A stretch of 64,000 nt of DNA from Forficula auricularia (GCA_024734495.1 JALMQS010000887.1:2203986-2267985); one strand, 5' to 3'; counted from the first letter of the stretch, positions 46,561 through 58,319 are shown. Notes: a model not told the origin generated them from the letters alone. Made by a program: numbers and translations.

Positions 46561-46796
46561 CTAGTTAACTTGATTCATCATTAGAGACCGGATTTTTAAG
46601 CAGTACAAAACCTCTAAAATATTTAGCGATATAGTCCAAATATGGAATTATTTTTTATAAGATTTTTCAAAACTTAAATGACGACTTTGTTTAATTTAAA
46701 TTTTATAAATTAACGTTTTGTAAGAATCTTAGAAAAAATTGGGTTTCCAACATCTTTTCCTCAAAGAAACATAGAACATTTAACAATGTATGATTA

Positions 46797-46850
46797 GTAC
46801 CTACTACTGAAGAAGATCAACCAGAGACGACCGAAACTGTCTGGTAAATC
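46797..46850 (+). ncRNA. Hammerhead-like motif (CTGAAGA/GGTC family)
   Basis: Core CTGAAGA (46807-46813), extra A, stem II GATC/GACC with one mismatch, GAAA, CTGTC, GGTAAATC. It lies in a single arm (about 46620-46920) of the family at 38450. Confidence 0.58.
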
Positions 46851-46969
46851 GATCAAATAAATAATGATAATCGATTAAAATTACTATTTATTTATTTTAT
46901 GTGACTTTTATTTTATAATTTTTATTATTGAACCCACAAAATCACCCGAATGGGGTCAAAATATCAAAT

Positions 46970-47960
46970 TATTTTATATCTCAGATTTTAAGTTAGAAGA
47001 GATCTGATCCAAATACAAAATTTCATAAGAATATCTCCAGCTATTTTTATGCCCACTGGACACAAAAGAGCCCGGACGGACAGACATGAATATTGTTAAA
47101 GGTGTTTTCTTTGATAACTTTGCTTGAAACGTGTACAATGTACATCCAAATGGGGCGATTTGGGTCATTGTACAGACAAAATCTTAATATATATACAGTG
47201 TGTCAATTTGAAAACTTCCCACCCCTAGTATCGCTAAACTGGCAAATTATTTCAAAAATCGCTTAGACACGTCAAATTTGTATTCGAGGGGAAGAATTTT
47301 GACGATTTTATTCTTGTACATTAATTTTGTTAATCATTTGCAAAATAAATGTACAAGAATAAAAACGCGTTCTAATTTGTTTGTGGTTTACGTTAATCTA
47401 GTTGGTATGATGCTACTTTATCTGTAAAAATTGATTTATTAAAACAACGTACCACCGTCAAAACCTGTTTTAATAAGAATTTATAAGTTTAATGTATCAC
47501 ACAAATAATTACAAAAATTAAATTTTGCAATATTCACAGACGCCTAACTTGGCAACGCAGCATTCAAATTTTAAAAATAGCACACCAAAATGTAGAGAAT
47601 AAAAAGCCCTTCAAAATGATGTCTCACTCGACCTCTTTCCCATTTAAGATTTTGGGGCGTGAAGGGGGCGATCTAATTTATATGTCAATATTCTTCCCCC
47701 TCGAATACAAATTTGACGTGTCTCAGCGATTTTTGAAATAATTTGCCAGTTTAGCGATACTAGGGGTGGGAAGTTTTCAAATTGACACACTGTATATATA
47801 TTAAGGTTTTGTCTGTACAATGCTCCAAGTCGCCCCTTTTGGATGTACATTGTACACGTTTCAAGCAAAGAAAACACCTTCAACAAAATTCCTGCCTGTC
47901 TGTCTGCACAAATTTTCCTCACAATTGACATTAAAAACGTCTGGAGGTATTTTTATGATT
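46970..47960. repeat. Palindrome with a MITE inserted at its centre
   Basis: Arms: about 47080-47195 and 47793-47910, sharing AAAGGTGTTTTCTTTG, GAAACGTGTACAATGTACAT and TGTACAGACAAAATCTTAAT in inverse. Removing the inner MITE leaves an almost loop-free palindrome centred on TATATA. Confidence 0.85.
47196..47792. mobile_element. 597-bp MITE with TA target duplication and long inverted repeats
   Basis: Ends CAGTGTGTCAATTTGAAAAC and its inverse, about 100 bp of inverted repeat, flanked by TA. Internal part A/T-rich and non-coding. Confidence 0.88.
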
Positions 47961-48274
47961 CGGTGAACTTGAATAAGTATTATTAATTAAAATATTTTAT
48001 TAAGAATCCCATTCGTTGGGGTAGTTATAATGCAATTACTGAGAAAATTGTTCTAAAGTAAAGTCCATTTGACAAAAATCTCTCCGATTGCTTTGGCTTT
48101 TGTTAATTTACATATATTAATTCGCAATCACACACTTGTCATCTGGAATTTTTCAATTACAATTCCATTAACCCTATCTTATATGCTATACCCACTTTTC
48201 AATTTTATTTCAAGAGAAGAGAAAAAAATAAATATAAATAAAAAAATCTAAGAAAATTTAATTCGTTTTCATAC

Positions 48275-48313
48275 CTGAGTTCTCGCTCAGTCTCTCTCAG
48301 TCTGTGTTTCTGT
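48275..48313 (-). CDS. Low-confidence candidate microexon (39 bp)
   Basis: Minus strand: acceptor CCATTAAACAG, exon, donor GTATGA. One frame is open and reads QKHRLRETEREL. Entry is in phase 2 and exit in phase 2, which does not join directly to the exon at 21931-22006 (phase 1 entry), so further exons would be needed. The short length and CT-rich sequence make chance likely. Confidence 0.25.
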
Positions 48314-48852
48314 CTGTTTAATGGAACAAAAAGAAATGGTGAATGGCTATTAAAATAAAAACGCAATATACTTGCTAAACACAATTAAAGAAAAAATAAT
48401 TACATCTTGTTGTTGGGATGTTACTAAATAAAAGTACATTGAAAACCTAATTTAGTTGCTAATGACTATTTCCATGTATTATCATTTTATTTAGGAGTCA
48501 ATAAAGAGAATACCTTTTTTTATTTTTTTATTTACAATTTTTAATAATAAAAAAAATATATATGTTTAATGCTAGTATGATTGAATAGCTTTTCTTAATC
48601 TTACAGGTAGGTATAATAGGAATTTTAAACGAAAATCGGATAAATATTAATTAAAATATGTAATGGGCGACTAAGGCTGCATTCAGGGGCGTATATAGGG
48701 GGTTAGGGGGTCTGGACCCCCCTTAGCATACGCGGGAAAAAAATATTCTCGGAATATTAACCTTTTGTATCCGTCACAGATGGAACGGAAACTCCCTGCC
48801 ACAAAATGTATATGTGCATACTTATTTAATAAATTGTTCTCTTTTTATTTTA

Positions 48853-49649
48853 AGTACCTGGAGCCACCGAGCGATGCACGGTAACCCCTGACCCCACCCC
48901 TCTCGAAACCACACACCTCGCCCCCACCAATGCACCCCCACTTCGACCCACCCCACCCCAACCGCGCCTCCCACCCCCGGATCCCACACAACTGCACCCC
49001 ATCTCCTGCATCTCCCACATCCACCCCACCCCGCACCCAGTTTTTGCGTTTCTAGCTTTCTAGTGGTTCACATATATATTATGTGTATATTTGTTTGCTC
49101 GTACACCAATTTCCCCACATTCGTTCATATTGATAAACATTATAAAAAAATAAATAGGAAAAAAATAATAAAAAAATAATCGTATAGGATCTGAAATAAA
49201 AACATAAAATTAAATAAGATTTGTTTCCAAGTTATATAAAAAAAAAGCCACTTGAACCACTTTATTTGTAAATACACCTGTTTTGTTATGATTTAGACAC
49301 CTGTTAATTAAAAACAAACAAAAATTCCTAATTTTAATATAATATATTAATATTTTCTATAACCTATTAGTGGGTTTTATAATTAAAAATCCAATTAAAA
49401 ATAAAAGATAATTGAAAAAAATGTAAACAAACTTTTTTATTGAGATTTTCATCTGTCAATAATTACTTTAATTAAGAAAAGATCAGTTAAGATTAAATTT
49501 GTCGAGGTCCAGACCTAGCCAGATCGCTTTCTCATCCTCAAAACTTGTTAATAGAATTTGTTTCATCAAAATCGGTAAAGCCGTTTTCAAAATATAACAA
49601 TGATACAAATATATATATAAACAATTTTTGCTCGTTTAATAAGAGTAGA
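48853..49649 (-). mobile_element. Non-autonomous Helitron, copy A
   Basis: 5' end (minus) TCTACTCTTATTAAACGAGC at 49649; 3' hairpin ACCGTGC/GCTCGGT near 48865-48885 and terminus at about 48853. It shares its 5' half (GACCTCGACAAATTT, AGTAATTATTGACAGATG) with copy B at 57502-58319. No Rep/helicase. The 3' half is replaced by a C-rich block. Confidence 0.75.
48888..49040. repeat. C-rich, G-poor block
   Basis: About 150 bp rich in CCCC and CCACCC runs, very unlike its surroundings. The minus strand has many GGGG and GGGTGGGG tracts, so G-quadruplex formation is plausible. Absent from Helitron copy B. Confidence 0.85.
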
Positions 49650-49659
49650 TATATTATTT

Positions 49660-50425
49660 TAAAAATAAATAAATTGCTTGATATTACTCAAGGGTGATAA
49701 GGGCGGTACCGGAGGGTCATCCGAGCCCAACCCCCCCGATCTTAAACAAATGGAATAAAATGAAGATTTGATGACTTCAACATCTGACTCTGTCCAAGAT
49801 AAGTGTTTCTACAACAAATAATATCCCGGCGAATCCTGAGGAAGATTTAAAATAAATCGAAACATTGACTTCAGAGATATTTTTCTTTATTCTGGCTGCC
49901 TGAACCCTTTAATCTGATATAATTTAATTACAGCCACATTAATTTCACTTAATCAATGAATATCACTTTCATTCATAAAAAATAAATCAATGAGGTTGTC
50001 CTCTGCTTGATGCGAATAAACACACAGCGTCGAATCGTTACATTTTCAAATTGTCTCGATGAACGCCTAGGAGGTAGGCAAGCGGCAATAATATTGAATT
50101 CAGTTGAATTTATTTTTTCTTTTACTCTATGTGTTTAATAATGGCTGAATGACGAAGGTAGTGGCGGGATTTCAGAAGAAAATGTTTATTAATTTCATGA
50201 TCATCGATGTTTTATTTTATTCGTTTCAATTTAATGACGTATAACAAAATATTACAAGCAAGAATAGCACAAACTTCTTAAAATTTAAAATTTTTTAAAT
50301 GAGATCAGTCACCTCTTTGCGTTGTCCCAGATCGATATCAAATTTTGTACTCATTATTTTCTTACCAAGTGTCAAAATTTATTTATCCAAATCTAACATT
50401 AACATTATCTAGAGAATTAAGTATA
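49660..50425. other. AT-rich stretch with one hammerhead-like motif
   Basis: No gene. 49830-49885 (plus) has CTGAGGA (49836-49842), extra A, stem II GATTT/AAATC, GAAAC, H17 = T, with partial stem I (TC/GA plus mismatches) and no palindromic partner. Confidence 0.5.
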
Positions 50426-50429
50426 TTAG

Positions 50430-50825
50430 CAGGTTTTTAGACGGGAAAGTAGCAAATCAAACAATTCTCATCGATTATAGCGACGTTTCGCCAATTTTAT
50501 TTCGGCTTCATCAGGCGTCTCAATGATTATAATTTAATTATAAGATATAACAGATATGCAAATATTTCTGAATTAACTCAATTGTTCCAGATTCTTTTTA
50601 TAGTATATTTTGACTAATTCTTTTGTCTTTAGCTCTCTATATATGGCCTGAACAATTATTTAATTTATATATAAGAAAGCTTTAAATGACTGGATTATTA
50701 TAATATTATATTTTTAAAGCTTTCTTATATATAAATTAAATAATTGTTCAGGCCATATATAGAGAGCCAATGACAAAAGAATTAGTCAATACTGTAAAAA
50801 GAATCAGGGACAATTGAGTATTTTT
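50430..50825. mobile_element. Hammerhead palindrome truncated by a LINE
   Basis: Arms: CAATTGTTCCAGATTCTTTT (left) and AAAAGAATCAGGGACAATTG (right), with GAACAATTATTTAATTTATA around the centre (about 50690). The right arm stops at 50820 where the LINE 3' end begins, so the second hammerhead is missing. Confidence 0.82.
50475..50520 (-). ncRNA. Hammerhead ribozyme motif
   Basis: Minus strand: stem I GC/GC (short), core CTGATGA, extra A, stem II GCC/GGC around an 11-nt loop, GAAA, ACGT stem III, C17. Confidence 0.68.
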
Positions 50826-51610
50826 TATGATAATGATGAGGAAGGAGTTACACCAAAAAGGTGCAACCCTAAAGGCCTGGCTTGGCCCCTCCATCGTGAA
50901 AAGAAGAAGAAAGAATTTTATGGGTTGGGCGGGGGTCGAAGGTATCTGTGGATACGGGTCTTAAATAGCTGAAGGTTATAAGTCGCAGGAAAGATGGTGG
51001 CAGGGAGCGAGTTCCAGTCTCTGGAGGTCATAGGGATAAAAGAGTTGGCGAAAGCGCTTGTTCGACTTTTATCCAATTTGACAGCGAAGGGGTGCTGAGC
51101 GTTTGAAAACCGCGTGTTTCTCGTAAAGAGGGCATTAGGGGGGATAAGTGATTTCAGCTCGACTGAACAGACACCGTGATAGTATCTGTAGTACGGGAAA
51201 GGGCAGAAACGGTTCTTCGGTGAGCCAGGGAGTCGAGTGAGTTGGTTAAAGCCGGGTCTCCTATTAGTTTAATGGCTCGCTTCTGAATTGCATCCAGTGT
51301 AGCAAGAGAATGCTTGGAGGCACCCTCCACAGATGAGAGCCATATTCGAGACAGGGACGAATTTGAGCCTTATACAGTATAAGAAGTTGACTGAGAGTAT
51401 AAGCTCTAGACCTAAATAGGAGACCAAGCTTGCGCGCTGCAGCTTTAGCAGTGGTTGAGATATGGTCATTCCATGAAAGGTTAGACCCTAGAGTTACGCC
51501 TAGCATTGAAATTTTATCCCTGAATTCTAGAGAGTTTGAGTCGAATGATATGTTAGTTAATTCAACAATAGTACAGCAAACCTCAATCACAACAATAGCG
51601 TTCCTAGACC
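50826..51610 (-). pseudogene. LINE 3' fragment: reverse-transcriptase C-terminal region and 3' UTR
   Basis: Minus strand. Frame 51590 down to about 51300 reads KISMLGVTLGSNLSWNDHIS, AARKLGLLFRSRAYTL and LLILYKAQIRPCLEYGSHLW, typical of the region after the catalytic core of Jockey/CR1-type LINEs. Lower down, with frame breaks, SLAHRRTVSAL and RDWNSLPATIFPATYNLQLF continue the family to about 50935. The 3' UTR (TTCACGATGGAGGGGCC) ends at 50826 in CATTATCAT with A/T tail. The 5' part and active site are missing. It landed in the right arm of a hammerhead palindrome. Confidence 0.88.
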
Positions 51611-51979
51611 CGACTTAACTTTGAGAATAACTATTAATAAATATTCAAAAACCAAACCAGGCCCCTATTTTGTTTTCATTCAAAGAAATGACAACAAGGG
51701 AAGAAAATTAACCCCATTAAAGTGGGCAAGTTAGGCGTCGGGTAAATTTTTAACAAAAATCTGCACATTTTAATAAGTTGAATCTCAAGTTACAAAGAAA
51801 AGGAAAACAGTTTTACAATTATTAGAAGAAGTCATTACATTTAGAAAGCAGGAATTAAGAGTGATTTTGGAAGACATTACCAAAGATTTTGGAAAATTTA
51901 AGAACTTATAGATTGAGTTAAAATCAAGAAATTATAGATTCAACGCAAAATATTCGCTGAAATCATTAATTTTATTTTA

Positions 51980-52990
51980 ATTTCGTTTTCAAACAGATTT
52001 CAAGATTTTAGAAAACATCAGGAGCACGCTGAATTGTTGTGATTTAAAATTAATAGAAATCAAAACTTTTCCTCGGATATCTATTGCAGATCTATAAATG
52101 GAGATTCTTGGAATTCGGAATAAAAGTATCTGGATGCAAAAACTTCAGGAAATGGTAGCATGGGTTGTAAAAAATGAGACAAAACTATGGAGGAAACACC
52201 ACAGGACATTATATTTAAATGCTGGAACTTTTCCAGCTAATTATTCAAATGCCAGGAGATTAGTTTTTGGGATTTTGACCTTATTTGGATCCACATACAA
52301 TTGTGAACAATTTTTATCTACTATGAACTATATACATTAAAAACAAACATAGAAGCAGACTTAAAAAATTAAAATGCATCAAGTACAATCGAAATTTGAC
52401 TAAATTGGCAAATAAAATAAATACAAGTCCAAAAATTGAATTAACTGTGAAATTAATATTTAAATAAATAATTGTAATATTAATTAAATAATACTTTGTT
52501 GTATTTACATTTGCATTAATAAAATAAAAATTCAAAAAATGTCTTTTTATTTCTTATACCCACAAAAAACAAAATTTATTATATTATATATAAAGATAAA
52601 AGTAAATAAATATTTTATGAGTTATTAATTTACTATGAGTCAAGTTTTCAAGGTCATTTGTTTCATGTTACAAATTAAAAAAAAATAATTAAATTTTTTT
52701 CTACATATATATTTCCCTCTTTTATAATTTTTAACGTGAAACAAGTGACCTTGAAAACCCAACTTATAGTAAATTAATAACTCATAAAATATTTATTTAC
52801 TTTTATCTTTATTAAGATAGTTCACCTTGCGCCAACACCACAATCTTTATTAATTATTAAAATCTATATAAAATGTGTTTGTAAATACTGAAATAATTAC
52901 AAAATTAAAATTGCGGCTCCCTAAATTTTATTTTTTGTACGTTATTTGTTGAAATGGCTCTTCGTTTTCGAAAGGTTCCCGACCCCTAGG
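51980..52990 (+). pseudogene. hAT transposase C-terminal remnant and right end
   Basis: FRFQDFRKHQEHAELL followed by a stop, then from 52098 an 80-codon frame with NAGTFPANYSNARRLVFGIL and TLFGSTYNCEQFLSTMNYI, the hAT C-terminal dimerisation motif. A stop at 52338 is followed by KNKHR-type remnants. The right end may be TTCCCGACCCCTAG (about 52977-52990), like hAT termini; the left end was not found. 52560-52830 is a later palindrome. Different hAT lineage copy from 20892. Confidence 0.75.
52590..52822. repeat. Palindrome, arms about 95 bp
   Basis: AAAGTAAATAAATATTTTAT ... TTTTCAAGGTCA faces TGACCTTGAAAA ... ATAAAATATTTATTTACTTT. The centre is near 52705. Lies inside the hAT remnant. Confidence 0.8.
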
Positions 52991-53213
52991 GTAGACTGAT
53001 ACACAGGGATCTGCCCCAATACAAAACAATATATGAAAAATATCACTATTGTGAATCGGAATAAGATCAAAATTGAATTTAATTCCTGTGACTATGGAAA
53101 TAATCTCATCTAGGAAAAACTTTAATGGACAACTTTTACTGTGACTAAAAATTAGAAAAAAACTAGCAGTCAGGATGGAAAATATAGATATTTATTTCAT
53201 CATGCTAATTTTT

Positions 53214-54180
53214 AACCGACTTCAAAAAAGGAGGAGGTTCTCAATTCGACTGAATTTTTTTTGTGTGTCTATGTTACCTGATATCTTCGTCAATTGTGAA
53301 CCGATTTTGATGATTTTTTTGCATTGGGTTCAGTCTAGTTTCCGATTGGTCCCGTTTTTTTTTCATTGGTATTAGACCTTTTTTGATATGTTTGTTCAGG
53401 CATAACTTCTTTGTTTATGAACCGATTTTAATCATTCTTTTTTTATTGGAAAGAGGGTACCTTAGGGGTGGTACCATATTAATTTGGTCAAGTTCTGATG
53501 ATATGATCAATGACGAAGTAACGTAAATATCCAATTCTTATGACCAAATAATCGAAATTATAATAAATAAAATCTTTTATAAAAAAAATCTTAAAACATT
53601 CATTTAAAACCCGAAAACGTTTCAAGAGAATTTCTATATTTATGAATTGAATTTTATTAACATTTTCTGATTCATTCGCCCGACGCTTTCTCTTACGAAT
53701 ATGCATGCAAGGTATTATATTAAGTCACTATTAATAACATCACTAAAAAGAGAAAATAAAAATAATTTTTATAAAAAATAAAAATAAAACCGACTTCAAA
53801 AAAATTAAATGCAACAAATAAAATAATAATAACTCAAAAATCAAATAAAATACACTAAAGGGTATAAAATAATTATCTAATTTAGTTACAACTAAACGAC
53901 GAAATATTAACATGAAATTACTTTTTGAAGTCGGTGCCAAACATATACATTTTATGAATCGCACTTGACGGATCTTACTTAGTATGTTTGGCGGGTACGC
54001 TCGCTTATAGGTATAGTTTGTTTGACACCGACTTCAAAAAGTAATTTCATGTTAATATTTCATCGTTTAGTTGTAACTAAATTAGATAATTATTTTATAC
54101 CTTTTAGTGTATTTTATTTGATTTTTGAATTATTATTATTTCATTTGTTGCATTTAATTTTTTGAAGTCGGTTTTATTTT
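53214..54180 (+). mobile_element. GAAGTCGGT element, copy 4, with an insertion
   Basis: Starts ACCGACTTCAAAAAAGGAGG. About 218 bp of foreign DNA sits at about 53510-53727 between GATATGATCA and TCACTATTAATAACATC, which are contiguous in copy 2; TCA is repeated at both junctions. The palindromic block follows (53790-54175); both arms carry the same extra TTTTGA-TTATTATTAT segment not seen in copies 1 and 2. Confidence 0.8.
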
Positions 54181-54199
54181 TTTTCATAAAAATTATTGA

Positions 54200-55085
54200 C
54201 TTTAATTTTTTTGAAATCGAATATAATGTATAAAAAGACATTTCAGAGATCTCTAATAAAGTGTTATATAATATCCACTTAATATTCAATCTACTCAGAT
54301 AATCCTCTTCTGAATCTGTTGTCGAGTGTCTAATTAATCCCATCCCATCCACTAATCGATACGAGGAAACACTTTCCTCCATTTGAACAAAAAATTAATT
54401 TAAAATACGAATAAAAATTCGAAATTCTCACAAAAAATTCACTGAACTATCTTCAAGTTAAAAAATGCCTCACTAAGGATTTTTTTTTAATAGAGATATT
54501 ATGCATTATGAAGATTATTCTAGAAAATGATGAACACATGCCATAAATAATAATTAAATAACAAAATTATTATAATATATTTGTAAAATTATAATAATGC
54601 ATATGGAAAATATGTCGTTTTAATAAAGATTGATGATTATTAGGTATTTATTTTTTCATTTTTGCTAGGAAAAATATCAAATTTATCTTCTATAACAAGT
54701 AGAAAAGAAAAAAAATCAGGCATAAATTAAGATATAGGATATTAATTGATGAGTTCTTCATTAATTAAATGAGGATGTTTGTGGATAATATATGAATAAA
54801 TATAGTAAATTAAAAAAAAAAATGAAGGACATTATGAAATAGTCACTTCTTAAATATAAATAACTATGGGTTTAAGGCGAGAAATAGACGACACACTACT
54901 GGAGAAATTCAAGAAGATATAGACGAGGGACCAGAAAAAGATTGAAAAAACCGGTGCAAGAAACCAAAAACCCATATGTGTTAAGGTTATATGAACTATT
55001 ATAATATTTTATTCGAAAATGTATATATCAGTGTATTTAATGTACTATTATTTTGAATACTTATTAATAAAAAATTAATAATAAA
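54200..55085. other. Unassigned AT-rich stretch
   Basis: No repeat partner recognised. A 92-codon minus-strand frame (54104-54382) overlaps the neighbouring element and is not called. Confidence 0.4.
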
Positions 55086-55094
55086 TAATCTTAT

Positions 55095-55690
55095 CTTATT
55101 ATATTAAACGAGCAAATCTTGTATATATATATTGAAATTCACGGGTTAGGTGGGGGGGGAGTTTGCGATCGTGATCGACGTCGTCCCATCTTCGGCTAAG
55201 TTGTTTTTGATGGGTTTTTTGTTAATTGAAATAATTATTCACAGGTGGTTGTCTCGATAAAAATGTATATTTACATTTTTATTCAATTTCTTTAATTATT
55301 AATTGGTTTTTTTAATTATAAATTCCACTAATAGATCATTACAAATATTATTGTTATATATATATATAAAATTTAAGCAATTTATTTGATTAAAAATCGA
55401 ATTTTAAATCCCACAAACATATTCTTCTAAATTAGAATTTTGCAATTTAATTGATGAACTCAAAAATTGTTATTTAATTAAAAAAAAATTATACGGTATT
55501 TATTTATATAAATTATTAAAAGGGAATTGTAATTATATAGATTCTTATTGACGCAATCACCTGTGAATAATTATTTGAAAATACAAAAAACCCATCAAAA
55601 ACAACTTAGCCGAAGATGAGACCGTGAGAGATCGAATTGTCAACCCAAAAACCCCCTTACACGTGAATTTTATCCAAATCGTTAGAGCCG
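55095..55690. mobile_element. Helitron-like 5' end followed by a large palindrome
   Basis: ATTAAACGAGCAAATCTTG near 55104 resembles the Helitron 5' end of copies A and B. Then arms at about 55134-55270 and 55545-55680 match in inverse: AATTCACGGGTTAG / TTCACGTG, CTTCGGCTAAGTTGTTTTTG and its inverse, AATAATTATTCACAGGTG and its inverse. Confidence 0.65.
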
Positions 55691-55724
55691 TTTTCGAGAA
55701 ACCGATTCTATATCTATATATTTA

Positions 55725-56805
55725 TAGTACATAATCAGTGCGACCCAAGAAGTCTAAAAATGCAAAAACTAACCGCCCAAAATTGGTGGGGGGAGGGGGG
55801 GGAGGGTCAAAAAATGAAAATATAAGCCCTTGTTCTAAACTCAACCAAATTTTGTATACATAATCAGTGGGACCCCAGAAGTCTAAAAATGCAAAAACTA
55901 ACCGCCGAAAATGGGTGGGGGGGGGGTCAAAAAATGAAAATATAGGCTCTTGTTCCAAACTCAACCAAATTTTGTATACATAATCAGTGGGCACACAGTA
56001 ATCTAAAAATGCAAAAACTAACCCCCCTACATGATTATAAATAATTTTATTAAATATTAAATACAAGCTTTCGTGCGTGCCTTCGGCACGCCCTCGAAGC
56101 TCGGCCCTCCGGGCTGAGTGCCCTGGCGGGCGGCGTCTCAGTCCAAAAATTTTATTCCTCTTAAAAACCACACTCCAAATGTATACCTGTAAACTCCCGA
56201 AAATACATACTCTCTTAAAAGTTTCGCCTCATTTTCGTCCTGACACAGCTACAGAAATGAGAATCTAGATATAAATCTGGGAGTATTTCTTATTTCTATT
56301 ATCTACAGCATTGTAATATTTTTTGTTTGGAAATATGTAGATTTATTTAAATAAGTGGGCTCGTGTGAGGAGGAGAATTATATTATATCATTTTTTTAAA
56401 TTTGGGATCGATAATCGATATAAGGCTCCAAATATTTAAAAGAGATCAGGTGTTGTTTGTATGACAGGCTGCTCCAGTATTGAAATGAGAAACTCGGGCG
56501 TGCGCTCTCTCTCGCAAAGAAAAGCAAATTGAATATTTAATTTTTGAGTGGTGAGGGGGGCGGGGAAGAGGAATAATTATCAATATATTTAATGTTTCTT
56601 AATTTAAAATCAATTGGAGTGTTTCATTTCAAAATTCGAGTCCAAATTACGATTATATTTCAAATTTGCCGCAAATATGCCGACGCCGCTCCCTGTCGGC
56701 GGCATTACGTCAGCGTTGCGGCAAATTAATCTGGACTAATCTATATAGTATAAGTGAGAGGCCAGATTGTATGGTAAAGTCAAGTGGATGGCCACATCAG
56801 AACAC
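55725..56805 (+). mobile_element. Element X copy 5, 5' truncated and interrupted
   Basis: Two minisatellite units (about 55730-56035), then CATGATTATAAATAATTTTAT as in copy 1. The remaining right end AGATTGTATGGTAAAGTCAA appears only at 56762. The 56050-56757 insert starts with GC-rich hairpins (GCGTGCCTTCGGCACGC, CTCGGCCCTCCGGGCTGAG) resembling a Helitron 3' end on the minus strand. Confidence 0.7.
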
Positions 56806-56809
56806 GTCA

Positions 56810-57410
56810 GCTCATTTTTATTTCACATAAAATTTTTATTTAAAAAATTTGTTCTAATCGTTAATAAGATTGTAATGTAAGTAAATATAACGATTGTGAA
56901 AACTAATATCGCTTGTTCCATTGAGTTTTAATGTGGGAATCGGTTGTTTAACTGGCCGGCCGTTGTTTCCTAGGCTTGTTCACTTCACTTGTGATTGCTT
57001 CTACAGGTTTCAAAGTTAATTGAACCTGCACTCTTGGAGATGTTACTTTGTGGCTAATCCAGTTCAACACTCTCCAACTATGCGCTATAAAGAATGAGGT
57101 GAATGAGGTGTAACAAATTGTGCCACTCGAAACTGAAGAATTTCAAATCCCTATGTATTCAATTCAATGGGAATAAATGACAGCTCAATTGGCCATTTGA
57201 GCAATAAAAAAATCAGGCGTGACTTAAACACCATACATTTATGTCCCTATCTAATATTTATATAATTTTATTTCTTTTCTACACAACATAATATATATGT
57301 GAATACACGAATTCATTTTTTTTATGGACTGACTTTCATTCAATTCTGAGTTTCAAATGTATCAGGCTGTCTCTGGGGAAAATAATTTTTTTAAAAGATG
57401 ATATTTTAAT
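56810..57410. other. Unassigned stretch
   Basis: No repeat partner or convincing exon recognised. Confidence 0.4.
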
Positions 57411-57501
57411 AAAATCACACATAATTAATTATAATTATTTATTGAACACGAATAAATAATACAATAAAACTACGACTTTTCGTGTTCACTAAATAATTAT
57501 A

Positions 57502-58319
57502 AGTACCTGGAACCACCGAGCGATGCTCGGTAACTATTTACTTCAGTAAAAACCTATATATTATATATTTTATTTTTTATTTAAATTATTTTTAAATTGA
57601 AAGGTTTTTTTAGTCACAAGCTAATAAAATTATTTTCTTTTATTAGTTTGTGACTAAAAAAACCTTTCAATTTAAAAATTAAGTCACTGAAAAGATTTTT
57701 ATTTAAAATTCTGATAAAAAGGTCGATTTGTATTTAAGCTTTTTGTGTTTAATGTCCCGAAATAAAAAAATTCTCATTTGGGTTCACGGGTCAAATTTTG
57801 AAAAAAATGGAAAAACGATTTCGAGATATATCATCAATTAATTTATGTTCCAAAATTGAATGCTAAAACTTTAAAAACAGAACACTAAAACTTTCAATAT
57901 ATAATAAATAATAATTATGAGAAGCCAATTAAATAAAAAAACAAATGTATTTTTAAAATTTCCTAATTTTAATATATAATAATATTTGTTATAACCTATT
58001 AGTGGGTTTTAAAATTAAAAAACCAATTAATTAAACAATAATTGAAAAAAATGTAAACAAACGATTTTATTGAGATTTTCATCTATCAATAATTACTTTA
58101 ATTAAGAAAAAATCAATTAAGATGAAATTTGTCGAGGTCCAGACCTAGCCAGATCGTTTTCTCATCCTCAAAACTTGTTAATAGAATTGGTTTCATCAAA
58201 ATCGGTAGGGCCGTTTTCAAAATAGAACTAAGATACAAATATACAAACAAATATATATATATACATATATATATATAAATAAATATATATACATTTTTTG
58301 CTCGTTTAATAAGAGTAGA
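57502..58319 (-). mobile_element. Non-autonomous Helitron, copy B
   Basis: 5' end (minus) TCTACTCTTATTAAACGAGC at 58319, 3' hairpin ACCGAGCATCGCTCGGT near 57514-57532. A short palindrome at 57588-57678 (AGGTTTTTTTAGTCACAA) is the outer arm pair of the 38450 family, so this copy carries an insertion. It appears inserted into a U3/A8-family hammerhead element, pieces of which flank it (57410-57500 and 58320-58400). Confidence 0.75.

Noticed and set aside
55722..56171. 149-codon minus-strand frame
   Set aside because: Translates minisatellite units of element X (repeated FAFLDFWG-type peptides) plus a Helitron-like hairpin.
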